From assembly GCF_009363755.1 (NCBI RefSeq), contig NZ_CP045417.1:1240001-1304000 (forward strand): DNA of 64,000 nt, written 5' to 3'. Within the stretch, counting starts at the first letter, position 1. Each line of letters starts with the position of its first letter. The notes beneath the pieces were generated by a model. The model saw only the letters and a program-made list of their open reading frames with translations, was not told where the DNA came from and searched no databases. Shown here piece by piece: positions 18,047 to 27,525 of this stretch. Position numbers and translations under genes: made by a program. The stretch comes from Halomonas sp. THAF5a (GTDB lineage Bacteria > Pseudomonadota > Gammaproteobacteria > Pseudomonadales > Halomonadaceae).

Positions 18047-18830
18047 GGGCGAGGGCGTCGTTCGATACCGCCGGGCGCCTGGGCTGGCGGCCGCCGTTGT
18101 CGACCCCGAGGTCGGCGGCGGTGCGCGCCAGCACCTGCTCGGTGGCTTCGCGGGCGGCTTCCGGCTGGCGCAGGCGAATGGCCTCGAGCACCCGGCGGTG
18201 GCGCGCCAGGCTGTCGTCCAGCGAGTCGGCCTGATGATGGGAGTGCTGGATCAGGGCCACGATCGAGGGGCGCAGCAGCAGACCCATCTGGCGCCAGACC
18301 AGGTTGTGGCTGGCGCGATAGATGGCGTCATGGAAGGCGACGTCGTGCTCGGCGTGCTCCTCGCGGCGCGCCGGGTCGGCGGCGCTTGCGCACATGCCGT
18401 CGAATGCGGCCTCGATGCGGGCCAGGTCCCGGGCGGTGGCCGACAGCGCGGCCAGCTCGCTGACGAAGGGTTCGGCGGACAGGCGAAAGGCGAAGACCTC
18501 GCGCACCAGCTGCGGATGGGGCGAGGCGAGGCCCGCCATCCACTCGCTCATCTGCGGGTCGAGCAGGTGCCAGTCGACGATGTCGCGCACCACGGTGCCG
18601 CGGCCGGCGGTCCGCTCGATCAGCCCACAGCCGCTCAGCGCGGCCAGGGCGTTGCGCACCCGGTTGCGGCTGGCCGAGAAGTGCGTGCAGAGGTCCAGCT
18701 CGCGGGGAAAGGTCTCGCCGCTGGCCCACTGCCCGGACAGGATGGCGTGGGCCAGTACGTTGGCCAGGGCGCTGGCGCCCCCGTCACTGGAGGGTTGCGG
18801 AAGCAGAGAGAGCTGAGGCGATTCAGGCAC
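18036..18830 (-). CDS. dgoR: GntR-family (FadR/FCD) repressor, DgoR-like
   Basis: A 264-residue GntR protein of the FCD subfamily. The winged helix covers about residues 20-85 ([20 protein letters not shown] then [13 protein letters not shown]), and the helical FCD domain has metal-binding histidines ([11 protein letters not shown]). DgoR of E. coli represses the galactonate genes and is relieved by galactonate. I start it at the GTG at 18830, which has GGAG six bases upstream; a TTG at 18842 has no such site. First gene of the galactose operon, directly behind three GT-N3-AC sites. Confidence 0.88.
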   Translation of the reverse strand: MPESPQLSLLPQPSSDGGASALANVLAHAILSGQWASGETFPRELDLCTHFSASRNRVRNALAALSGCGLIERTAGRGTVVRDIVDWHLLDPQMSEWMAGLASPHPQLVREVFAFRLSAEPFVSELAALSATARDLARIEAAFDGMCASAADPARREEHAEHDVAFHDAIYRASHNLVWRQMGLLLRPSIVALIQHSHHQADSLDDSLARHRRVLEAIRLRQPEAAREATEQVLARTAADLGVDNGGRQPRRPAVSNDALAPDD

Positions 18831-18844
18831 GAGGGTCTCCAAAA

Positions 18845-18900
18845 GTCTGACGTTAATGTACTAAATGTCTGACATTATGAGCAACGTCCGCTGGTTAGAC
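18845..18900. promoter_or_regulatory. cluster of three GT-N3-AC operators at the dgo promoter
   Basis: Three cores fit the FCD-GntR site: GTCTGAC at 18845-18851, GTCTGAC at 18867-18873 and GTTAGAC at 18894-18900. The middle one lies in a perfect 13-base palindrome AATGTC-T-GACATT (18864-18876). The first two are 22 bases apart. They lie immediately upstream of dgoR, so autoregulation of the operon is likely. The same core and spacing recur before the symporter at 5745-5780. Confidence 0.7.
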
Positions 18901-18972
18901 ATTAGTCGTGTCTTCGAGGGGGAGAGGAGGGGGCGACGCCGGCCCGGGTGGTTCATTCGACCAGAACGGCGC

Positions 18973-19878
18973 TCAGGGCGACCAGATATCGGCCATCACG
19001 TGTCGCACGGCGGCGATGACCGGCTCGTCGCGTCGCTCCTCGAGCCAGACGAAGCTCAGCGCACAGGGCAGGCGGATGCCCTCGGCGATCACCAGGCCGC
19101 GCTCCTGGCGCTCCTGCAAGGCCGTGGCATCTCGGGCCAGGGCCAGGCCGACGCCGGCCCGCACCAGGTCGATCATGCACGGCTCCTGATCGACCTGGGC
19201 CACGCGATACGGCGTGAGGCCGTGGGGCGCGAGCTGCTCGCTCAGCAGGCGGTGGTGGACCGAGCGCGGCGGGGTGACGACCCAGGGCAGGGTCGCGAGG
19301 TGGGGCCAGTCGGTTCGCGCCAGGCGCGAGGACCAGCCGGCCGGGGCGATGACGTGGTAGGCGAACCGCGTCAGTTCCATCATCTCCACCGCCGGTGCCC
19401 CTTCACCGGTCGCCGGCATCTGGCCGGGGGATTCGAGATAGAACCCGACATCCAGCTCGCGGCGCAGCAGCGACTCGAGCACATAGCCGCTGGTGCCGTG
19501 ATGCAGCTCGGTCTCCACCTGAGACATCCGCTGCACCAGCTGGTGCAGCAGGGCGCCCAGGCGAATGAACTCCGGGTCGACGATGGTGCCGATGCGCAGG
19601 CGTCCGCGCAGGGTGTCATGCATCGACGCCGCACTGACGTCGAAGGCCTGCAAGGCGGCGAGGGCCGTCTCGGCGGACGGCAGCAGGGCGTGACCGTCGG
19701 CGGTCAGTGCGAGGCCCTGGGCGTGGCGCTGGAAGAGCGTGAGGCCAAGGGTCTCCTGCAGCTGCTTGAGCTTGAGGCTGACGGCGGGCTGGGTCAGGTG
19801 CAGCGCCTCGGCGGCGCGGGACACGCTGCCCTCGTGGGCCACGGCCACGAAGGCGCGCAGGGCCTTCAGGTCATGCAT
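18973..19878 (-). CDS. LysR-family regulator of the DMSP/acrylate cluster
   Basis: A 301-residue LysR protein: helix-turn-helix in SVSRAAEALHLTQPAVSLKL, LFQRHAQGLALTADG, then the effector domain. The ATG has GGGAG seven bases upstream. It is divergent from dddC across a 174-base gap holding a perfect GATAT-N11-ATATC dyad, so it is the likely regulator of the whole dddC-to-dddD run. LysR regulators accompany ddd clusters elsewhere; the effector (DMSP, acrylate or 3-hydroxypropionate) is not readable here. Confidence 0.88.
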   Translation of the reverse strand: MHDLKALRAFVAVAHEGSVSRAAEALHLTQPAVSLKLKQLQETLGLTLFQRHAQGLALTADGHALLPSAETALAALQAFDVSAASMHDTLRGRLRIGTIVDPEFIRLGALLHQLVQRMSQVETELHHGTSGYVLESLLRRELDVGFYLESPGQMPATGEGAPAVEMMELTRFAYHVIAPAGWSSRLARTDWPHLATLPWVVTPPRSVHHRLLSEQLAPHGLTPYRVAQVDQEPCMIDLVRAGVGLALARDATALQERQERGLVIAEGIRLPCALSFVWLEERRDEPVIAAVRHVMADIWSP

Positions 19879-19917
19879 GGACTTGCTCCCGGGTAACAGT
19901 CGCGGTGATGCGCAGAA

Positions 19918-19938
19918 GATATTTGTAAAGCTTATATC
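19918..19938. promoter_or_regulatory. LysR box GATAT-N11-ATATC
   Basis: A perfect 5-base inverted repeat with the T-N11-A spacing of LysR-family recognition sites. It is 40 bases upstream of the LysR start codon and 115 bases upstream of the divergent dddC start. Confidence 0.6.
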
Positions 19939-20052
19939 CCGCTTTTGGCTTTCTCAATTGATTCCCTGCCGCCTTTCGCTAGTTTGGGGGGCTACCAGGC
20001 CCCGCAGAATGGGCAATCCAGTGTGCAGTGCAACATAAGAAGAGAGGCAGAC

Positions 20053-21561
<1,509 letters not shown>

Positions 21562-21622
21562 TAACGCCTTCCTACACTGACCGACCCGTATGCCGGCCGA
21601 TCGGGGGACTCCCTAGATCGAC

Positions 21623-21644
21623 GCCCGCCACCTTCCTGGCGGGC
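21623..21644. other. hairpin between dddC and dddA
   Basis: GCCCGCCA pairs with TGGCGGGC around a CCTTCC loop in the gap of about 110 bases between dddC and dddA. No T run follows, so it may be an attenuator or an mRNA-stability element rather than a terminator. Confidence 0.4.
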
Positions 21645-21672
21645 TGGCCGGCATGCCCAGCGAGAGCACGCC

Positions 21673-23337
21673 ATGGCTGATCATTCCAACAACACCCATG
21701 CCTTCGACTACATCGTGGTGGGCGCCGGCACTGCCGGTTGCCTGCTTGCCAACCGTCTCAGTGCTGACCCAACTAACCGGGTGCTGCTGATCGAGGCCGG
21801 TGGTCGCGATAACTATCACTGGATCCACATTCCGGTGGGTTATCTGTACTGCATCAACAACCCCCGGACCGACTGGCGTTTCCGCACCGAGCCCGATCCC
21901 GGCTTGAACGGTCGCTCGCTGATCTATCCGCGGGGCAAGACCCTCGGCGGCTGTTCCAGCATCAACGGCATGCTCTATCTGCGCGGCCAGGCCCGCGACT
22001 ATGACGGCTGGGCCGAGCTGACCGGTGATGACGCCTGGCGCTGGGAGAACTGCCTGCCCGACTTCATGAAGCATGAGGATCATCACCGCCTGGATGAAGG
22101 GGGCGATGCCGACGCCGCCCACCGTGACTTCCATGGCCATGGCGGCGAGTGGCGCATCGAGAAGCAGCGCCTGAAATGGCAGGTGCTGGATGATTTCGCC
22201 ACCGCGGCCGTGGAGGCTGGCATCCCGCGCACTCGTGACTTCAATCGCGGCGATAACGAGGGCGTGGACTATTTCGAGGTCAACCAGCGCTCGGGCTGGC
22301 GCTGGAACACCTCCAAGGCCTTCCTGCGGGGCGTCGAGCAGCGCGGCAACCTGACCGTCTGGCACTCCACCCAGGTGATGGGGCTCGACTTTGCATCAGA
22401 CGAGGGCGGCAAGCCCCGCTGTTGTGGGGTCACGGCCGAGCGTGCGGGGGAGAAGGTCGTTGCGACGGCGAGTCGCGAGGTGGTGCTATCCGCCGGTGCC
22501 ATCGGCTCGCCGCAGCTGCTGCAGCTCTCGGGCGTCGGTCCGCAGGCGCTGCTTGCCGAGCACGAGATCCCCGTGGTGGCCGACCTGCCCGGCGTGGGCG
22601 AGAACCTGCAGGACCACCTGCAGATCCGCTCGGTCTACAAGGTCAAGGGCGCCAAGACCCTCAATACCATGGCCAACACGCTGTTCGGCAAGGCGAAGAT
22701 CGGCCTCGAGTACGCCCTGAAGCGCTCCGGGCCGATGAGCATGGCGCCGTCCCAGCTGTGTGTCTTCACTCGCAGCTCCGAGGCGTACACGCACCCCAAC
22801 CTCGAGTATCACGTCCAGCCGCTGAGCCTCGAGGCCTTCGGCCAGCCGCTGCATGACTTCCCGGCCATCACCGCGAGTGTCTGCAACCTCAACCCCACCA
22901 GCCGGGGCACGGTGCGCATCAAGAGCCGCGACCCTCGCCAGGCGCCGGCGATCTCCCCCAATTACCTGAGCACGCCGGAGGATCGCCAGGTCGCCGCCGA
23001 CTCGCTGCGGGTCACGCGCCACATCGCCGCCCAGCCGGCCTTCGCCAAGTACGAGCCCGAGGAGGTCAAGCCGGGGGTGCAGTACCAGAGCGATGACGAC
23101 CTGGCACGGCTGGCCGGCGATATCGGCACCACCATCTTCCATCCGGTCGGCACCGCCAAGATGGGACGCGACGACGATCCCATGGCGGTGGTGGATTCCC
23201 ATCTTCGCGTCAGGGGGGTGACGGGCCTGCGCGTGGTGGATGCCAGCATCATGCCGACCATCACCAGCGGCAATACCAACTCGCCGACCCTGATGATCGC
23301 CGAGAAAGCCGCGGGCTGGATCCTGACATCACAATAA
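21673..23337 (+). CDS. dddA: GMC oxidoreductase, 3-hydroxypropionate dehydrogenase (DddA-like)
   Basis: A 554-residue flavoprotein of the glucose-methanol-choline family, close to choline dehydrogenase. The FAD motif VVGAGTAGCLLANRLS starts near residue 16, the GMC signature GKTLGGCSSINGMLY near residue 90, and the C-terminal FHPVGTAKMG and GNTNSPT carry the active-site His and Asn. In the DMSP/acrylate pathway DddA oxidises 3-hydroxypropionate to malonate semialdehyde. The BetA (choline) alternative is not excluded, but no betB partner or betI regulator is adjacent. Confidence 0.85.
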   Translation: MADHSNNTHAFDYIVVGAGTAGCLLANRLSADPTNRVLLIEAGGRDNYHWIHIPVGYLYCINNPRTDWRFRTEPDPGLNGRSLIYPRGKTLGGCSSINGMLYLRGQARDYDGWAELTGDDAWRWENCLPDFMKHEDHHRLDEGGDADAAHRDFHGHGGEWRIEKQRLKWQVLDDFATAAVEAGIPRTRDFNRGDNEGVDYFEVNQRSGWRWNTSKAFLRGVEQRGNLTVWHSTQVMGLDFASDEGGKPRCCGVTAERAGEKVVATASREVVLSAGAIGSPQLLQLSGVGPQALLAEHEIPVVADLPGVGENLQDHLQIRSVYKVKGAKTLNTMANTLFGKAKIGLEYALKRSGPMSMAPSQLCVFTRSSEAYTHPNLEYHVQPLSLEAFGQPLHDFPAITASVCNLNPTSRGTVRIKSRDPRQAPAISPNYLSTPEDRQVAADSLRVTRHIAAQPAFAKYEPEEVKPGVQYQSDDDLARLAGDIGTTIFHPVGTAKMGRDDDPMAVVDSHLRVRGVTGLRVVDASIMPTITSGNTNSPTLMIAEKAAGWILTSQ

Positions 23338-23364
23338 ATTCTGCAGGAACTTGGGAGAACACCG

Positions 23365-24765
23365 ATGGCCACCTTTACGCAACCGGAGCTCAAGAAGGGC
23401 CCTCTCGATGGGGTGACCGTGCTCGATTTTTCTCGGGTGCTCGCCGGGCCCTATTGCACCATGGTGCTGGCCGATCTGGGGGCCCGCGTCATCAAGGTCG
23501 AGAAGATCGGCACCGGCGACGATACCCGCGAGTTCGGTCCGTTCGTCGAGGGCGAGAGCGCGTACTTCAGCTGCTTCAACCGCAACAAGGAAAGCATCGT
23601 CCTGGATATCAAGTCACCCCGCGACCGCGAGCTGCTGGAACGGTTGCTGGATGAGTCCGATGTGCTGGTCGAAAACTTCCGCCCCGGCGTGATGGATCGC
23701 CTGGGCTACGGCCCGGAGCGCCTGGCCAGGACGCACCCTCACCTGATCTATTCCTCGATCTCGGGGTTCGGTCATACCGGTCCCTTCAGCGAGTTGCCCG
23801 GCTACGACATGGTGGTACAGGCCATGGGCGGGATCATGAGTCTGACGGGATGGCCCGACGGCGAGCCGGCACGGGTGGGAACCAGCTTCGGCGATCTAAG
23901 TGCGGCGCTCTTCGCGGCGGTGGGCATCATCGCGTCGCTCTACAGCCGGACCAAGGATGCGCAGGGCACCCGCGTCGATATCGGCATGCTCGATTGCCAG
24001 GCGGCGCTGATGGAAACCGCCCTGGCGCGCTATGACATCGAGGGCAAGGTGCCCAACCGAACCGGCGATTGCCACCCCTCACTGGCGCCCTTCGAGAGCT
24101 TCAATGCCAAGGACGGCAAGCTTGTCATCGCCGCCGGCAACGATACTCTCTTCCTCCTGATGGCCGATGCCATCGGTGCCGCGAGGCTCGCCTTCGATCC
24201 CCGCTTCATCAGTAACGACCTGCGCTGCCAGAACCGCCCCGAGCTGGTCGCCGAGATGGAAAAGATCCTGACACAGCAGCCCGTCCAGCACTGGGTGGAT
24301 CTGCTGAACGAGGAAGGGGTGCCCTGTTCGCCGATCAACACCATCGACAAGCTGTTCGATCACCCGCAGTTGAAGGCTCGCAACATGATCGTTCAGGTCC
24401 AGGGCAAGGCCGGCAAGCCCTTCCGGACGGCAGGCAACCCGATCAAGCTGACCGGGCGCGAGGACTTCGATAGCGAGGTCCCCTCGAGTGCACCGGGGCT
24501 TGGGCAACATCGCGAAGCCATCCTGGCCGAACTGATGGCGCGCCACGGTTCCTACCACCTGCCAACACCGCCGGATGGGCAGGACGCGGCCTCCGGAACA
24601 TCCGACACGGAGATGTCGCTTCAGGACTTTCGTCCCGCCGCCTCCCATGGCTCAGGCTCCGTTCGATCGGGCCCCGAACCAGCCCACGAGAGTGGGCGGG
24701 AGCGGCCAAGGAAGGCGCAGGTGAAAGCCAGCCGTAAAACGCGACAAGCCGATCCGACCGAGTAG
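23365..24765 (+). CDS. acuN: class III CoA-transferase (CaiB/BaiF), acrylate-activating AcuN-like
   Basis: A 466-residue CaiB/BaiF CoA-transferase: VLDFSRVLAGPYCTMVLADLGA at the N-terminus and catalytic Asp148 in LPGYDMVVQAMGG. In Halomonas sp. HTNK1, AcuN works with AcuK to convert acrylate to 3-hydroxypropionate through CoA esters. The core ends near residue 400; about 65 further residues are low-complexity, rich in Ser, Pro, Gly and Arg, and unlike the family. They suggest an original stop codon was lost. A carnitine-type CaiB is the alternative, made less likely by the neighbours. Confidence 0.85.
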   Translation: MATFTQPELKKGPLDGVTVLDFSRVLAGPYCTMVLADLGARVIKVEKIGTGDDTREFGPFVEGESAYFSCFNRNKESIVLDIKSPRDRELLERLLDESDVLVENFRPGVMDRLGYGPERLARTHPHLIYSSISGFGHTGPFSELPGYDMVVQAMGGIMSLTGWPDGEPARVGTSFGDLSAALFAAVGIIASLYSRTKDAQGTRVDIGMLDCQAALMETALARYDIEGKVPNRTGDCHPSLAPFESFNAKDGKLVIAAGNDTLFLLMADAIGAARLAFDPRFISNDLRCQNRPELVAEMEKILTQQPVQHWVDLLNEEGVPCSPINTIDKLFDHPQLKARNMIVQVQGKAGKPFRTAGNPIKLTGREDFDSEVPSSAPGLGQHREAILAELMARHGSYHLPTPPDGQDAASGTSDTEMSLQDFRPAASHGSGSVRSGPEPAHESGRERPRKAQVKASRKTRQADPTE

Positions 24766-24974
24766 CGAGTGAGGCCATGAGGCGCTCAAGGTTCGCCTCG
24801 GTCGTCTCCCCGGAAGATGACAGAGGATGTCATGCCTGCAGTGGCGGGACGCCCGGGGCAGGGGCCGTCATCTTGAGATGAATACAATCATGTCGGCTCT
24901 TCCAACGAGCTGACACGGCAAGGTTTTTTGCCTGAAACGTTTGTAGACCACCCACAATAAATGGGAGTTGGAAG

Positions 24975-25820
24975 ATGAACAAGACAGTGGACACGCAGCC
25001 GCAATCGAAACACGCCGAGACCTCGGCGTCTGATGCGCCGAACGACACCGGCCCCGAGATGATCGTCGTGGAGCGGCGAGAGCGGGTCGGGCTCATCATC
25101 CTGAACCGCCCAAAGAGCCTGAATGCGCTCAATCGGCAATTGGCCGAAGAGACACTCGCGGTACTTCGCGAGCTGGACGCCGACCCGGGCATCGGCGCGA
25201 TCGTCATCACCGGCAACCCCAGGGCCTTCGCGGCCGGTGCCGATATCGAGGAGATGGCCGAGAAGTCCTTCACCGACTTCTACATGGATGACTTCCTGTC
25301 TCCCTGGGACCAGGTGCGCCAGATCTCCAAACCGATCATCGCCGCGGTCGGTGGCTTTGCACTCGGCGGTGGCTGTGAACTGGCCCTGCTCTGCGACTTT
25401 ATCATCGCCTCGGACGACGCCCAGTTCGGCCAGCCGGAGATCAAGTTGGGCATCCTGCCCGGTATCGGGGGGTCCCAGCGCCTGGCCCGCTCGGTCGGCA
25501 AGGCGATGGCCATGGACCTGGTGCTGACCGGTCGCAACATCGGGGCCCAGGAAGCCAAGGAGATCGGCCTGGTGGCTCGGGTGGTGCCCAAGGACGAGCT
25601 GATGCAGAACGCGCTCGAGGCGGCCCATACCATCGCCGGCTACAACGCGCCGGCCGTCAAGATGGCCAAGTCCGCCGTCAATGCCGCCTTCGAGACTCCG
25701 CTCGCCGAGGGCCTGCGCCAGGAGCGCCTGCTCTTCCAGGCGGCCTTCGCGACCGAAGGACAGAAGGAGGGCATGAACGCCTTCGTCAAGAAACGCGCCC
25801 CGGTCTTTCGTCATCGGTAG
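24975..25820 (+). CDS. acuK: enoyl-CoA hydratase/isomerase family (AcuK-like)
   Basis: A 281-residue crotonase-fold protein. The oxyanion-hole motifs AFAAGADI and GGFALGGGCELALL, and the catalytic glutamates in GGGCE and QPEIKLG, are all present, as in true hydratases. About 30 disordered residues precede the fold. With AcuN it should hydrate acryloyl-CoA toward 3-hydroxypropionyl-CoA. It lies 209 bases after acuN, a wide gap that may contain its own promoter; GGAG is seven bases before the ATG. Confidence 0.85.
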   Translation: MNKTVDTQPQSKHAETSASDAPNDTGPEMIVVERRERVGLIILNRPKSLNALNRQLAEETLAVLRELDADPGIGAIVITGNPRAFAAGADIEEMAEKSFTDFYMDDFLSPWDQVRQISKPIIAAVGGFALGGGCELALLCDFIIASDDAQFGQPEIKLGILPGIGGSQRLARSVGKAMAMDLVLTGRNIGAQEAKEIGLVARVVPKDELMQNALEAAHTIAGYNAPAVKMAKSAVNAAFETPLAEGLRQERLLFQAAFATEGQKEGMNAFVKKRAPVFRHR

Positions 25821-25888
25821 GTGTAGGGGCTAAAGATGCCTTTAAAAGCACCTTGAAGAACAATTTTAACAATCAAGAGGTAAATCAC

Positions 25889-27451
25889 ATGAGCACGCCA
25901 AGCAAGTCAGGCGATAGCCTGGACTTCAGGGTCTTTTTGCCCTCAGTCTTCGTTATCATTGGGCTGGTGGTCCCGCTGATCATCTTCCCGGAGTCTGGGG
26001 CTGCCCTGGTCAACGCCGCTTTCGCTTTTGCGACAGGGAAGTTTGGATGGCTATATATGATCGCCGGACTGAGTGTCGTCCTGTTTCTGATAGGGCTGGC
26101 GCTGAGTCGGTATGGAAATGTGCGTTTGGGTGGGCCTGACGACAAGCCAGAGTTTTCGTATTTCAGCTGGGTGGCGATGATCTTCGCCGGCGGGATCGGT
26201 ATCGCTATCGTCAACTGGGCATGGGTGGAGCCCATTTACTATTTCACGAGCCCTCCCTTCGGTGTCGAGCCCGCGAGTGATGCCGCAGCAGAGTGGGCGC
26301 TTACCTACGGTCAGTTCCATTGGGGCTTCACGCCCTGGGCGTTCTATTGCCTGCCCGCGATTCCCATCGCCTATTCGATGTATGTCCACAACCGCCCCGG
26401 TGTCAGGCTCTCTGTCGCCTCGCGTGGTGTGCTGGGTCATCATGCCGATGGGTGGATAGGATCCATCCTCGATGCGGTCGTCGTCTTTGGCATCGTGGGT
26501 GGCGTGGGCACCTCGCTGGGTCTGGCGGTTCCGCTGGTCTCACAGCTTGCCAGTGGGCTGCTCGGCATCGAACCATCTTTCATGCTCGACGTCGGCGTCT
26601 TGCTGATCTGGACCGCGATCTTCTCTGCCAGCGTATGGTTCGGTCTGGCCAAGGGGATCCGTATCCTGTCCGATATCAATGTCTGGCTGGCCATCTTCCT
26701 GCTCGCGTTCACCTTCCTGGTGGGGGACTCGCTGTTCATGGTCGAGGGATGGGTGAACAGTCTCGGCAACATGACGTCTCATTTCGTGGAAATGAGCCTC
26801 TGGACCGATCCGGTCGGCGATTCGAGCTTCTGGCAGGACTGGACGGTATTCTATTGGGCATGGTGGATCGCCTACGCGCCCATGATGGGGTTGTTCGTGG
26901 CGCGCATCTCTCGTGGTCGAACCATTCGTGAACTCATCATCGCGGAGATGGTGTTTGGTGCACTGGGGTGCTGGGTGTTCTTTGCCATCTGGGGCGGCTA
27001 TGCGCTCGATCTTCAGATCAGTGGTGCACTGGATGTGGCAGGTATCCTCGATGAGGGCGGCATTCCGGCAGCCGTAGAGGCCATTCTCAACACGCTGCCT
27101 CTGTCAGAGGTGGTCACGGGCGTGTTCATCCTGCTCTGCTTCATCTTCCTGGCCACTACCCTGGACAGTTCTGCCTATGTCCTGGCCTCGGTGACATCCA
27201 GAAAACTCTCCGGTTATCAAGAGCCTAAGCGCTCCATCCGCTTGACCTGGGCCTTTCTGATCGCGGGGGTAGGGGTTGCCCTGATTCAGCTCGGCGGGCT
27301 CAAGGCCGTCCAGACGTCGACCATCGTGGTGGCCCTCCCCATGATACCGGTGCTAGGAATTCTGGTCTGGTCGTTGATCCGCTGGCTGCGGCAGGACTTC
27401 GCCAAGAAGGTTCTGGAGCCGCATCTCGTCATCGAAGACCATCGAAATTAA
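25889..27451 (+). CDS. dddT: BCCT-family betaine/carnitine/choline carrier, probable DMSP importer
   Basis: A 520-residue BCCT transporter with about twelve hydrophobic segments. The family signature around DWTVFYWAWWIAYAP and GLFVARISRGRTIRE is clear, as is the Trp-rich segment FAGGIGIAIVNWAW. BCCT carriers take up betaine, carnitine, choline or DMSP. Between acuK and dddD it matches DddT. The start at 25889 has AAGAGG eight bases upstream. G+C content falls here compared with dddC and dddA, so this half of the cluster may have a separate origin. Confidence 0.88.
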   Translation: MSTPSKSGDSLDFRVFLPSVFVIIGLVVPLIIFPESGAALVNAAFAFATGKFGWLYMIAGLSVVLFLIGLALSRYGNVRLGGPDDKPEFSYFSWVAMIFAGGIGIAIVNWAWVEPIYYFTSPPFGVEPASDAAAEWALTYGQFHWGFTPWAFYCLPAIPIAYSMYVHNRPGVRLSVASRGVLGHHADGWIGSILDAVVVFGIVGGVGTSLGLAVPLVSQLASGLLGIEPSFMLDVGVLLIWTAIFSASVWFGLAKGIRILSDINVWLAIFLLAFTFLVGDSLFMVEGWVNSLGNMTSHFVEMSLWTDPVGDSSFWQDWTVFYWAWWIAYAPMMGLFVARISRGRTIRELIIAEMVFGALGCWVFFAIWGGYALDLQISGALDVAGILDEGGIPAAVEAILNTLPLSEVVTGVFILLCFIFLATTLDSSAYVLASVTSRKLSGYQEPKRSIRLTWAFLIAGVGVALIQLGGLKAVQTSTIVVALPMIPVLGILVWSLIRWLRQDFAKKVLEPHLVIEDHRN

Positions 27452-27525
27452 TTGATCATGTCAGGAGGCTGAAAAGCCTCCTTTAGATCCAATAAAGCAA
27501 TATCGGCGTGATAAGGAACCCCAAG

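Noticed and set aside
21673..23337. Choline dehydrogenase betA
   Set aside because: The GMC fold fits, but no betB, betI or betT is adjacent, while the neighbours match the DddA context.
23365..27451. A carnitine (cai-type) operon from CaiB-like, CaiD-like and BCCT genes
   Set aside because: The full-length DddD, plus DddA and DddC types nearby, fit DMSP/acrylate catabolism far better, and no CaiA or CaiC is present.
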